From contig JAWQRN010000664.1 of assembly GCA_033557685.1 (NCBI GenBank), positions 1 through 27,372 on the forward strand: DNA of 27,372 bases. The letters run 5' to 3'. The DNA comes from Sperchopsis tessellata (Eukaryota > Arthropoda > Insecta > Coleoptera > Hydrophilidae). The notes beneath the pieces are model-generated. The model worked only from the letters and a program-made list of their open reading frames with translations. It made no database searches and was not told where the DNA came from. Within the stretch, counting starts at the first letter, position 1; every line of letters begins with the position of its first letter. Both the position numbers and the translations under genes were made by a program. Positions 8,096 through 18,340 of the stretch are shown piece after piece.

Positions 8096-9778
8096 ATGTG
8101 CTTTCTTCCTAGACGGACAGTTCACCTGGCAGTTTCCTTCCATATAATTTGGCAAAAGGACGAGGATCTACAGCAATTGATAAACATTTTTGTTTAGGTG
8201 AATCTACTATCAGATCCATTAAAAAGTCTGAAGTCGCAATAAGAAAATCGGTCATTTCTGTCACAAAACTAAGTGCCAAATTATCATCGTACTCAGGAGA
8301 TTTATTAGAAAAAAAACGGAGCTAGCGCTCGTAATTGGGATTGAAGATCTCAAAGAGAAATTCCTATAAGTGGTTATTTAATTAAACAAAAATATATTCG
8401 CTTTTACGAACAGATGAAGCAATCGAAGTCATCTACTTCCGTTTCTCAGGCTGACTAACGAAGTTGTAAGTGGATTTATTCTGAATAAATCTACATATTT
8501 TGGATAGAAAACACAAAACTGTTCTAAATTTTTAATCTAGATAGATCTTCAATCAGACATAATGAACAGATGGAAGGAGTACTTCCAAGAAACACTAGGA
8601 GTAGATAATAGAAGTACAGATGAAGAAGAAGAAAAATAAGAGGTAGGGGAGGTAGGACAAGGAAATGACGACAATCACGAAATAGTAACAGGAGCGGAAC
8701 TGTACAAGGTAGTAAACAAAAACAAAATAGGAATAGCGGCCGGGCATGATGGTTTTCGACTAGCAAAGGATGGCTAACTGATTTTTATAAAGAAATGCAT
8801 TTCATAACGTGAATATTACAAGTGAGGTTGCAAAAGCAGATGAAGTAGCAGCCAAAAATGTTCCTGAAAAGTTAAACAAAATTATTGAAGATGGTGGATA
8901 TTGCCCCGATCTAGTGTTAAATGCTGTAGTCGAACTTATATCGCAAAGTCTAAGAAAAAAGAAAGCGGCTTTAAAGCGGCCAAAGATCGAGTAACATTGT
9001 TATTTTGTAGCAATGCATCAGGAAATCGAATGTTGAAACCCCTCCTAATAAATAGACCACGCGCGCTAAAAGCAAAGATCTAAAAAAGCTACCGGTACAT
9101 TGGATGACTAATAAAGAGGCCTGGGTGACAACTGTTGTATTTACTGTGTACCAGAACTTGAAACATATAAGGAGAAAGCACTCAATTTTAAAGTTATATT
9201 AATTGTTGATACTGCACCAAGGCATCTGCATTTATGGTAGAACATACAAATGTGCAGATAGTGTTTTTCCACCCAATACAACAGGTATTATTTAGCCATT
9301 AGATCAAGGCAGTTTTAAAAAATATTTACTTTAAGCGCACTTATCAATTTATTTTGGATAAACTGGAAAATGAGTCAATAACTGTAATTAAAGTTTTCCT
9401 ATCGCTGAACTAAGTCCAGGAACTTTAAATGCCTGCTGGAAAGCAGCTTGGACTGGATGTGTTGCAAACAATGCAACAAATCAAACATCGACAATATTAG
9501 CTGAAATGCTGTAGACGAATTGCTTGTGGATAATGCCTTAAATAATGATGATATTATTGGTATACGATTAGATACCGTCGGAAATCCAGAAAACGATAGT
9601 GAAGTGGAAAAAGAACTTACCCCCCTCACTGCAAATACAATTCGAGAAGGTCTCTAACTTTGTAGTAAATTGGAAAATCTTTTTTTTTTCTGAACGAACC
9701 TTTAAATTCCTACGTAAGCTAAGGACTTGTATCTCTGGATATCGTGAACTGCATAAGGAATTAGTAAAATCATCATAG
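8096..9778 (+). pseudogene. Tigger/pogo transposase (CENPB-type), multiply broken
   Basis: Relic of a Tigger-type transposase: a CENP-B-like DNA-binding region, then a DDE catalytic domain. From the ATG at 8096 the psq-type helix-turn-helix region is split by a frameshift: first RRTVHLAVSFHI, then GESTIRSIKKSEVAIRKSV. A spacer reads IPISGYLIKQKYIRFYEQMK near 8360-8419. A foreign insert follows. Tigger resumes with SKGWLTDFYKEMHF, then SEVAKADEVAAKNVPEKLNK, then SRTYIAKSKKK and SGFKAAKDRVTLL. The segment with the first catalytic Asp (after LNA) is deleted. The second Asp survives in IVDTAPRH near 9200, and the third in PLDQGSFKK near 9297. The C-terminus ends LRTCISGYRELHKELVKSS at the stop 9776-9778. 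Many frameshifts are present. Terminal repeats were not found. The family call is very confident. Confidence 0.93.
8564..8757 (+). pseudogene. Non-LTR retrotransposon RT fragment nested in Tigger
   Basis: A short open stretch starting MNRWKEYFQETLGVDNRST, then a Glu-rich run, then EIVTGAELYKVVNKNK and AAGHDGF. It resembles the linker and the first reverse transcriptase motif of non-LTR retrotransposons, where a RWxEYF motif precedes an acidic linker and a KxxKAxGxDGI motif. One in-frame stop follows the Glu run. The fragment sits between the spacer and the catalytic part of the Tigger transposase, with Tigger sequence resuming within a few codons of DGF. No poly-A tail or target duplication is evident, so how it arrived is unclear. 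Confidence 0.72.
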
Positions 9779-10599
9779 CAAAATTAAAACATTCTCATGT
9801 TTTTTATGTATTCTTATTTACCTGAATTTTCATATAGGTACCTTCTTTATGAGATTTTTGGTTTATTTTAACTTGCTTTTACCTAATTTTATAACATAGG
9901 ATAAGAAAGTTTTTTTAGCGATTGCTTTATATGCGGTTTTCTGTTGAACGTATCTACCGCATAAAAAAAGACTTTATTGTTTTCAAACCTAAAAAATACC
10001 GATATTTGCGATATTTAAATCGGTGCGAGTGTATCTTTAATTTTACTAAAGTCGACTGAATTTAAGTTGCTCTCTTAACTAGAAATGTTGTCGAAAATGT
10101 TGGTTATATTATATACTCAAACATAGATGCAAATGAATTTTCCTACAAGGAATACCGCAGTATGAAAGGATAAGGTTTCCGTTATAACTTTACTGAACTT
10201 TAAGGCTATTACAGCACAATAGGGAGTTCTATAAATTATCTTCAACTGTCATGATTTGTTTATACATTTGAAATTTAAAACCATCACAGCATGCTCTTAT
10301 ATTACCCCATAACTCATACCCATTACATTTGTATTCTACCTATTCATGTTTTTTCAATCAGTGTCCACTAGACATCCAAATTATACAAGAACCATGACCC
10401 TGATGTATAATTAAAATGAATTTAAAACGAATTCCCGATTAGAATATTTTTTTTTTAATAATATACAGAAAACGTAAAAACAAATCATAAAATATGTATA
10501 CAAGACCTTCGAATTGAGGTTAACAAACTTTCGATTAGATATGACTTGAATCACACCAGAAATTTTTTCAGGCTCACATACGGACTTGATAATTGTTGT

Positions 10600-10620
10600 G
10601 CAGTGTTTTTAAAACACTGC
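10600..10620. repeat. 21-base near-perfect palindrome
   Basis: GCAGTGTTTT and AAAACACTGC are exact reverse complements separated by one T. It would form a 10-bp hairpin or serve as a dimeric binding site. A chance origin cannot be excluded. Confidence 0.7.
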
Positions 10621-10773
10621 TAATAATAGATAATATACGTAAAACAGATATAATCTCAACAACCACAACCTATAACAGATGAAATTATTTTCGCAATTGA
10701 TCAAACAAAAACATCCAGAGCGATAACATACATGTGTTGTGAAACTGTTTATCTCAAACAAGATTGAAGGCCT

Positions 10774-10803
10774 AGGTCTAGGTCATTGGAATTTGTATAA
10801 ATA
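10774..10803 (+). promoter_or_regulatory. Possible AGGTCT-AGGTCA direct repeat and TATA box
   Basis: AGGTCT and AGGTCA stand head to tail at 10774-10785, resembling nuclear receptor half-sites, and TATAAATA lies at 10796-10803. The arrangement is promoter-like, but no coding region follows, so function is speculative. Confidence 0.2.
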
Positions 10804-11210
10804 CTCGATTCATTCAATGGGAATGGGTTTATTTTAGCTTTTGTAACAACAAATATTCTATAGTTATGACTAAACTTTTGTTGAATACCTCTGACTGCAC
10901 CAACTATTTACGTCTAAAAGAACTAATGATTTTTTGACCATGTAAAATGTATAAAATTGGGCAGACTACTAGCATGAAGTTATAAGTAATGAGAGTCGCA
11001 ATACATCAGATCTAAACGAGAGTGAGGATTTATGTTGCTTCATCGGTTTCTGGCAACATATCCATCGGTCAATTAAATATTGCGCGACAATACGCCAACG
11101 TATGTCGCAATGTGTATCCACGCATGAATAATAGCAATATATTCGTTTTGCCCCAGAAACTTGTTTTATAGTGAATTTTATTAATATAATCAAAAAAGAG
11201 ACAAAAAATT

Positions 11211-11300
11211 GATAGAAACTGCGAATTTTTAAGGTTACGCTAATTCTGCAGCATTCGGGAATTGAGGAAGTGAATTTCGCTGGAAAGAGTAAGATAAACG
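11211..11300 (+). repeat. Dispersed repeat, copy A
   Basis: Shares AAACTGCG, TTTTTNNGGTTACG, and AACATTCGGGAATTG-like blocks (here CAGCATTCGGGAATTG) in the same order with 25262-25345. The two copies are about 14 kb apart and in the same orientation. The repeat family is not recognised. Confidence 0.65.
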
Positions 11301-12127
11301 TAGTCGCTTTTACTGACATCTTGAAGCAATGACCTAATTTTACACATCCATGGCCGCTACTATCATTTTTGTCCATACAATTTTTATTTTGGGATCTAAG
11401 AAATCATTTTATGGCAGCTAAAGTGTTACACCATGTGGTATTGCAAGGTTTATAAATAGTGTTAACTGTATAATATAATATTTAAATTTAGAATATTAAA
11501 ATATAGTTTAATCAAAAAAAAAGATAAAAGTTACCATAGGAACACATAATTCATAACAAGAAGAAAAACATTTTAAAATTGCTCGACACAATTTTTATCT
11601 AAAATTGCAGATAATATCAAGAATGCTACTTGCATTTCGCACCAAATTTGTCTAATTCAACCGGTAACCTCATTACCTTTTGCAACGATAACTGCTCAGA
11701 TGAAAATACGTTTAGTCTTATAACTACTCCGATTTTAGAATCACTGAGTATACTCCAATACATGTACGTGAATTTAAGTAAAAAACAAAAACTGTGAAAT
11801 GTGATTATCATAGAACTTTCTCCACTACATTACTCAATAAAATAACATACATTTTATTATTCTCTCTATAAATGTAAAATAAAATATTTTCTTTAATTTT
11901 AAAATAATTTTAAAACATGTTATCAATCAAACTTCAAAGCAAAGTATATTTTAAATACAGAAATATCAAAAATATTGGAAGAAGATAAAAAATACATTTT
12001 GAATTTGAATTATTTCCTCAAACTAGTAGAGAATTATAAAGCCTACCACAATCGAAAAAAATTCTTGCAGTTTAAATTCTAAAATGAAATAATACTTCTC
12101 ATTACTTCCTATGATTCCTTTGTGGTA
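11301..12127. other. Unassigned AT-rich stretch
   Basis: No gene, RNA or element recognised. A 61-codon minus frame at 11626-11811 has no recognisable features. Confidence 0.45.
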
Positions 12128-12799
12128 CAAGGTGATTCACTAGATTTTGACTCCCCCCTTAACTGTTTTGTTAGAAGAGCTATAAAAAAGTTAGATATAA
12201 AAGTTGTATGGTTTCATCTATATTGTTTTATCAAAATACTACTAAAAAACGATTGCCTGGTACTGGTACTGGGTACACTGGGAGTTGGGAGTTTGGGTAT
12301 AATGCTGTACACTATCTTCTAGCGGTTTTTTTTTATTTTTATTGTTTTTTAAACAATGGGAAACTCTTTCAAACTTTTCGGCTTCTTTGTAAATCATTTT
12401 TATGAAATAATACTAACAATGTCAAATAACAACAATGGTAATAAAGAAACAATGTTGTCATATATCATCAACCAAAGTCTTCTGTCACTAGCGAGCTTTA
12501 AAATAATGCATATTTAGACCATTTTCAAGGCCCGATATGTCAAATACTATTACAGCTAGACCGTTTAACCCTTATGTATTTTAAATCAGGGAAAAAGGAT
12601 CTAAGAGAAAATATAAAAATATAAAAATATCACCTCCATTCTTATATCTCGTGACCTATGCAGGCAATAGTTTTTCTAGTAGTATTTAAAAATTATATAA
12701 ATGAAACCCTACAACATTTGTATTTACCTTTTTTCATAACTCTTACAATAAAAGAGGAGATAAGGGGGGTGGGGGGTCAACAGACAGTGAATCACCCTA
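12128..12799. mobile_element. TA-flanked MITE with imperfect terminal inverted repeats
   Basis: The left end CAAGGTGATTCACTAGA pairs with the right end, whose reverse complement is TAGGGTGATTCACTGTC. The similarity continues inward as a C-rich block (GACTCCCCCC against GACCCCCCACCCCCC), then TTA and an AGAG block. TA stands at both outer edges (12126-12127 and 12800-12801), as for Tc1/mariner-type insertions. At about 670 bp with no transposase it is a MITE. The superfamily is inferred from the TA flanks. Confidence 0.78.
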
Positions 12800-12801
12800 T
12801 A

Positions 12802-13346
12802 CGTTGTATGTAAAGAAATGTTTAATACTTTTGAATACTACCAAAAAATGGAGAGTCAAAACACTTTTAATTTTAAAAATTAAATCGATGCCCCCCCCCC
12901 ACAGTCTATCTACTTCAGTACACCAAAATAAACTCACGTCTTTATATTCCAAACGTTTCTAAGTAATCGCATTTTTTTTAATTATCGTGCTAACAAAATT
13001 CAAATGTATTCCAAAAATTATTGAATTACAAGTACTGTTCATAAGGGCCCCCCATGAATAAAGAAAAATGCGATATTTAATATTAACAAAATTTTTGGAA
13101 AAAAAGAAGAACTCCAAATTGTTCAATATATTTTCTAACAATAAACCATTTACCAATATAATAACAATAGCTATATATAGGGTGTATATTATATACTATC
13201 ATCGACTACAAACGCCAGAGTTTAAATATTCTGCGTCCAAACTCATAGGCTTATAAACTTAGTTTTTGTATTTTTTTAATAGTTACGTCACAGAAAATTT
13301 ATAATTGCACGATTTCACGAAATTGCATTGTCATTAAAAAAGAAAT

Positions 13347-13387
<41 letters not shown>

Positions 13388-14074
13388 AACTGAATTCGTA
13401 ACAACTTTATATCCCTTTAAAGGTCGAGAGTATTTATTGCCTTAATAATTCTCACTATGGCAGCAGATCTGAAATAGTTTTATAGGTTCAATAAAAGTAC
13501 AATACCTTTATGAAGACCAATAATGTAAAATATATCTTCATATTCTTAGATGTGTCTCTGCAGTCATTTTTCATCTAGTAGTTTTTTACGTAAGCAATCT
13601 TCGAATGCCTGCACGAGCTCTCATTCATCGATATAAAGGGGCATCCCTCAACAAGAAGCGCCGTAATTTACCCAACATCAAAACCAGAACTGCCCTAGCG
13701 ATATAATGTTGTTGCTAGGGAAAATTAAAGCATCATCGTGGAACAACGAACGAAAATAGTCGGTGAGTGATATAAATCTCTTTGGAGAGGAGCTTGTTCG
13801 TTTCGAATTCATGATACAGACACAAAGAAGTAAACAAATATACTTAGAGGTGAGAGGTGAAAGTAATGTTTCCAATTAAAGGTTGGGAGGTATTGTTATA
13901 GACTCTAGAGTATACAGAGGATCGAATGCGATACAGATCACTTTTTGGTTGTCTCCACTATTGCGCTAATGCGGAAAAGAAAGAAAAAGAGCAAATACTG
14001 CAAATATCAAATTAACACATTATGTGCGCAACGTTGAAAGGCAGCTAAGGTACTAATATAATTATCTTAAAAGT
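12802..14074. other. Unassigned stretch with simple repeats
   Basis: Contains a C run near 12890-12900 and an (AT)n tract at 13350-13380. CCCTAGC and GCTAGGG form a short inverted repeat near 13693-13719. Small open frames here show no recognisable domains. Confidence 0.5.
13350..13380. repeat. (AT)n microsatellite
   Basis: About 15 AT units in an uninterrupted run. Confidence 0.96.
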
Positions 14075-14076
14075 TA

Positions 14077-14574
14077 TCAGGTCTGTAAATATGAAACCGG
14101 AATTTGCTCATAGATGGCTCCAGTTGTCAATGTAGTGACTGTCAAACCGCGTCATTGGCGCCTTTTTCTTGTGATTACGTTTCTCAAAGATTTTTAACTC
14201 ACAACAATACAAGTTTCATACAACATATTTTTTCATAGCGTTGAACATTTCGAATTTTGTGCCTGAAAACAACGATTTGCGGACAGTACTGATTTTCTGT
14301 TACCAATTCAAGAAAACTGCTACGGAATCGCATCGAATGTTTGTCGAAGCTTATGGTGAGCATGCTCTTGGAAAATCACAGTGCTTTGAGTGATTTTAAT
14401 GTGAGAAACGAAGAACGTGGAAAATCACCGAAAAAGTTTGAAGAAGCCGAACTGCTTACAATGTTGGATGAGGATGACACTAAAATGCAACAACTCGCGG
14501 ATCAATTAAATGTAACACGAGAAGCGGTCACCATACGTTTGAAAGCCATGGGAAAGATCCAGAAGATCCAATAA
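14077..14574 (+). mobile_element. mariner element, 5' end only
   Basis: Begins after a TA (14075-14076) with TCAGGTCTGTAAATATGAAA and continues CCGGAATTTG. The same terminal sequence, with small differences, closes the mariner fragment at 27041-27066. The 5' untranslated part runs to about 14244, and the coding remnant then runs to 14574, where the element stops abruptly and an unrelated transposase on the opposite strand begins. Confidence 0.8.
14245..14574 (+). pseudogene. mariner transposase N-terminus, truncated
   Basis: The remnant covers the paired helix-turn-helix DNA-binding region of a mariner transposase. It reads SNFVPENNDLRTVLIFCYQ, then FKKTATESHRMFVEAYGEHA, then LGKSQCFE, where a stop and frame change fall. 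In the next frame it reads DFNVRNEERGKSPKKFEEAE, then LLTMLDEDDTKMQQLADQLN, then VTREAVTIRLKAMGKIQK. Comparison with the family's usual spacing suggests loss of about nine codons between FE and DF (WFRRFKSG in typical members). The start codon appears mutated to ATT near 14251. The whole catalytic domain is absent, because the element is cut off at 14574. The family call is confident; the subfamily (mauritiana-like or related) is not. Confidence 0.9.
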
Positions 14575-15016
14575 TGCCTCCAGCATAAAATGCACACCAA
14601 ACAGTGACACTTTTGAGATTCATTTCCTTCTCATGAAACACATGTGGGTTTTCGTCACTCCAAATACGGCAATTTTTTATATTTATTTAATTTTTCCTGA
14701 GCATATGCTGCACAGTGTTTCTTGAAATGTCCAAGTCTAGAGCACGATGCCGAATGGATGATCCCGGACTCTCGGCCACATTTTTGCAAACAGCCGTGAT
14801 GTTTTCTGCTGAACGCCCTGGACGAACACATGTCGATGGTCTGATATCAGTAATCGGCCCAATCTTCGATTATTCTCTACACAGTAGAGGCACTTGGAAC
14901 ATTTTGTTTACCAAAAATTGGACGCAATTTGCGAATCGTGGCAGTCAAACTTTCACCATTTTTAAAATAATGTTTAACAATAAGAAAGCAATTTGTGTCG
15001 AATAGCGAACCATTTT
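14575..15016 (-). pseudogene. Second Tc1/mariner-type transposase, N-terminal half, broken
   Basis: Read on minus from the ATG at 15014-15016, it starts MVRYSTQ, shifts frame to HYFKNGESLTATIRKLRPIF and GKQNVPSASTV, has a stop, then RIIEDW, shifts to DIRPSTCVRPGRSAENITAV, then VAESPGSSIRHRALDLDISR and NTVQHMLRKN. A deletion follows, and it resumes KNCRIWSDENPHVFHEKEMN with LKSVTVWCAFYAGGI before ending at the junction with the mariner fragment. This matches an insect-abundant lineage of the IS630/Tc1/mariner superfamily that shares the RPGRSAENI and NCRIWSDENPH blocks. The deletion removes the stretch holding the first catalytic Asp. The lineage name is left open. Confidence 0.85.
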
Positions 15017-15110
15017 TAATAATGGCGGACTGCCTACCATCTAACTATCATAATGGTTTGACTGTCAAAGCACAGCAGCCAAATGGCGTCAAATTTAAAT
15101 ATTCCGCTCT
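15017..15110 (-). mobile_element. 5' flank and probable end of the second Tc1/mariner-type element
   Basis: On minus, this upstream piece contains GCGGAATATTTAAATTTGACG and TTTGACAGTCAAACC (15052-15066 region). The latter resembles TAGTGACTGTCAAACC on plus at 14134-14149 in the mariner 5' end. It is probably the untranslated leader and terminal region of the minus-strand element. The exact end was not determined. Confidence 0.5.
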
Positions 15111-15137
15111 TGTTAGGACACTTTATTAAGATAAATG

Positions 15138-15945
15138 AAGATATGACTGAATTGTTTAAAATAAGACAAAGCCGTTAGATAAGGATGCGTGATATCTCCT
15201 TGGCAATTTAATATTTTTATTAGTAAATCTATCCGTGACGCTTTCATGGACAAGGAGGGAGTACAAGTCAGTAATAGAAAAGTGGATGTTTTAATGTATG
15301 CAGAACATGCACTGATATTAAGTGAAAATATTGAAGAGTTACTTTCGGCAAAAATAAGATTTCACAAGCAACAGAAAGGATGGACCTTGCTATTAACGTT
15401 GTTAAAACGAAAACACTGATGTTTAAGAGTGAAACAGTGAGAACAAAATGAGCAATTAGTGTAAGAAGTACTTAGTTAAGCAAATGGCCAAGTTTTCATA
15501 CCTACGAAGCACATATTCAAGGGATGGTAGAATATGTTTGGTGGTTGAAAACGTCTGAATGCGGTTCGGAAAGTAAGCAGGCCCCATGTAGATGATTATA
15601 ATGAATAAAGGATTTGTGAAAGAGGCTAAAGTGACTATATATAAGAGCGTTTTGATTCAACAAACGGGAACCACTTAGGAGGAATATAAATTCAACGGGC
15701 ACGAACTGTCTTAGAAACGTATATAAGAAGGGAAGAATTGATGGAGTTATTTATTTATGGATGTTTAATTAATGACACGAGTGCTAGTATGACGGATCAC
15801 ACAGTAAAGGATGTAATGAGATAAACTGAGTGTTAAGAAATAATAAGCGAGCAAAGAGCTATAAAACAGACATTTGCAGGTGTGGCGTAGGGTGTGAGAA
15901 GTGCAGGTAGACCTGGAAAAAAAATGGTGAGATTCTGGAAACTAG
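15138..15945 (+). pseudogene. Non-LTR retrotransposon reverse transcriptase, 3' portion, decayed
   Basis: Begins EDMTELFKIRQ, with the usual VRQGC motif present as VR-stop-GCVISPWQFNIF. It continues SNRKVDVLMYAEHALILSEN, where the catalytic YADD box has become YAEH, so the metal-binding pair is lost. A frameshift follows, then FSYLRSTYSRDGR (the family's FKYLGS block), KEAKVTIYKSVLI, and a weak tail with GVRSAGRPGKKMVRFWKLD-like sequence near 15890-15950. The motif order is that of the thumb and C-terminal region of LINE-type reverse transcriptases in insects. The clade is not determined. It may be related to the small fragment inside the Tigger relic, but the two do not overlap in protein position, so this cannot be tested by eye. 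Confidence 0.85.
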
Positions 15946-16805
15946 ACAGATAATAAGTAGAAGAAAGAGAAGGATATGTATGACAAAGTGCATAGAGTTA
16001 GTACAAGCTATAGAAGTTTTCAAAGATAGAGGGAAGTAGAGATTGCGTATTGCTGGTGGTGCCCACCGCGAAAGGGATTAGCAAGAGCATGTAGTTATAG
16101 TTACTATAGTTATCATGGAACAGCAGTATCAGTGATCGTGTGTACCAGACCGAGCCTTAATTTGGTGTAATAGATATACAGGGAATCATATTGTTTATGA
16201 TTAGGAAACCTGAGAGCGTACTACATTTACAATTTAAATATAATATCTAAAAGTTGTGTTTGTTAACATGACCATTAAGAGTATGAAAAATACGCGCTCT
16301 ACAGAAATTACGAATGGTTAACACACTAAAGTTAAGGTCCTGCGCATTTTAAAACATTGGGCTTATGTATTATAATTGCACCTCAATTTTAAAGAGGAAA
16401 TCTTACCCTACCTGGCATCATATTTTACTGCGTTAATAGTTTTTGTCTTTGAGCCTTTATATAGTTGTATACCACGTATGTACACAGTACTAATAAGATT
16501 ATTTTAATCCATTTTTTCAAGCATTATTACAAGGAAATACCTTAATTGCATCTATTATTACATATTCTCCTGTAGGAAGGAAAATTACGCTTATTATGCT
16601 GAAAGAACAGTTGAAAGGTTTCTAATTTTCTATTGATATAGAACCTCAAGCTTTTCTTTACGTTTGCAGTTTTATTGCCTTGCAAATTAATCATGCAAAC
16701 ATACACACACCACTGCAAAAAATGTCAGAATAATATTGGGAACATGCTTTTTTAAATGTCTACTTAAACCCCACATTGTATAATTAATATACGAAGCAAT
16801 ACATT
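15946..16805. other. Unassigned stretch
   Basis: The first about 150 bases may be the 3' untranslated end of the retrotransposon relic. The rest contains no recognisable gene, RNA or repeat. Confidence 0.4.
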
Positions 16806-17067
16806 CAGTACCGGACAAAATTTAAGGAACCAACAAATATTTATGCATGTATATTCATTATGTAATATTTTGTTTCCTATTATTGGAAAAGTATATATAA
16901 TTACTTATTAGTTTTTAAGTTTATAATAGGAAATTGAAAATCAATCTTAATATTGTTCATAATGCGAATTTATTTATTGAATTTTGTAATGGTCCCTGTG
17001 ACAAAATTTGCGGTACAGAACAAAAATTCATAAAAATGTAAAAACTAAAAAAAAAAAAAATGTGTTA

Positions 17068-17704
17068 TTATGTAGTAGCATAGCCATTTTGGCGAATGAC
17101 TACAATGCATCTGCGTCTGTCAATTACATCTAGTGAAATACTACTCCATATTTCTTGAAATTTCTTATAAAAAACATCCTTATTTTTTAAAGTTTGCGAT
17201 GGCATTTCACCTTTAAATTCACCCCACATATGCTTGTTCGGAGTTAAGTCCGTTGACTGAGATAGTCACTTTAAAATATTAATATTTTTGCTCTCTTACC
17301 TTTGCTTTACAGTGGTGTTAGTATGAAGAGGGGGATCGTTAGGTTTCAAAAAATCTATCTAAATGGCATCTCATCTTCTGTACATGGCAACATTACAGTT
17401 CCTAAAATGGCATTATAAATAGCGCCTGTCCTTTTTGACTTGATATGTTTTAATGGGCACATTCCAAAATGTAAGAAACAGCCCCAAACGTATATACAAC
17501 CTCGATGATGCTTCAAAGTTTTCACTGTGTATTAAGGATATAATTTTTTGTTCTTATATAATCGAATATAGAATATCTCATCGCTATTTGCAATATTAAC
17601 TTTAGTTTCGTCTCTAAAGAAAACATTATACCATCTCTCCGGTTCTGAGCCGACATGATGCTTATCTTATGGTCTTCTATTGTTCTAGTACACAAAAAAA
17701 CAAA
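17068..17704 (-). pseudogene. Tc1-like transposase, catalytic (DDE) portion, broken
   Basis: On minus the DDE domain starts near RWYNVFFRDETKVNIANSDE, keeping the first catalytic Asp in RDET. It continues YIRLYKNKKLYP, a stop, and GCIYVWGCFLHFGMCPLKHI with KRTGAIYNAILGTVMLP. In the region of the second Asp it reads DFLKPNDPPLHTNTTVKQR, where the usual QDNDPKHT has lost its first Asp. After stops it reads LSQSTDLTPNKHMWGEFKGE, where the usual catalytic Glu of NPIEHLW is replaced (NKHMW). The C-terminus ends IRQNGYATT at the stop 17068-17070. Two of three catalytic acids are gone, and there are at least four in-frame stops or frame changes. The N-terminal part lies on the far side of the MITE at 18174 onward. 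Confidence 0.92.
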
Positions 17705-18173
17705 CAGGGACTGGAAACGAAACGAAAAAGAAGTAACGAATTTAATTGAAATATTTAAAAGAACGAAAATGGAAACGAAAACGGATTTTTTTGTTTTTCG
17801 TTCAAAATTAATAATTTCTATTAATCGTTTTTACCGATTTTAACTTTTTTTTTTTAAATTAACCATTTAAACAATAATTAACTTTATTATTTTGATTAAC
17901 AATTTGGTAAAATTTAAAGAAGAACAAAATAACCAAACCATTGTTTTATAATTTAAAGGCGAAATGAATTAACTTGGATACATATTATTACACATACATG
18001 AAATACATTTATATTATTAAGATGATCGGGGTTATATTGTATTTATTAAAATGTATTTACAAACGATATTAACCGTTATTTAATATTGGTTCAAGAAAAG
18101 TAAAGCGATAATTTTTTGGTGGAAACAAAAAACGAAAATGAAAAAATTTCGTATCTTTCGTTTTTAGTCCCCG
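17705..18173. mobile_element. hAT-type MITE nested in the Tc1-like element
   Basis: The left end CAGGGACTGGAAACGAAACG pairs with the right end, whose reverse complement is CGGGGACTAAAAACGAAAGA. Inside both ends are further ACGAAAA-like motifs. It is 469 bp with no coding capacity and interrupts the Tc1-like transposase between its helix-turn-helix and catalytic parts, so it is younger than that element. The flanking 8-mers (AAAACAAA and ATGTTAAA) agree at only 4 positions, so a hAT-type 8-bp target duplication is not proven. The hAT call rests on the CAGGG-type ends. Confidence 0.75.
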
Positions 18174-18340
18174 ATGTTAAATTGTTGTCGAATTTGAGGG
18201 GCAGATAATGTTGGATGTTCTTTACTCCTCCATACTATTTATTTGGAAATAAGTCGCGAAACAACAGATTTGCTCACACCATTGCAAATTGGCAATTTCT
18301 TTTATTTCTTGTCTATAGTCGTTGATTAAATTTTATGTCT
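18174..18340 (-). pseudogene. Tc1-like transposase, N-terminal helix-turn-helix portion
   Basis: On minus, read upstream of the MITE, KKLPICNGVSKSVVSRLISK matches the recognition helix region of Tc1-type paired domains (GVSKSTVxRxL). KEHPTLSAPQIRQQF follows and leads straight into the MITE. Stops and a frame change are present between 18300 and 18340, and the true start was not found. Together with 17068-17704 it makes one transposase relic. Confidence 0.8.

Larger units (their letters stand above)
9779..11210. other. Unassigned AT-rich stretch
   Basis: No gene recognised. It holds a 21-base palindrome at 10600-10620, a nuclear-receptor-like repeat next to a TATA box at 10774-10803, and an imperfect hairpin at 11079-11111. 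A 135-codon minus frame at 10969-11376 shows no domain I recognise and overlaps a dispersed repeat. Confidence 0.5.

Noticed and set aside
10969..11376. Longest open frame of the window (135 codons, minus)
   Set aside because: No recognisable domain, Cys-rich but without a pattern, and it overlaps a dispersed repeat. In AT-rich DNA of this size one frame of that length is expected by chance.
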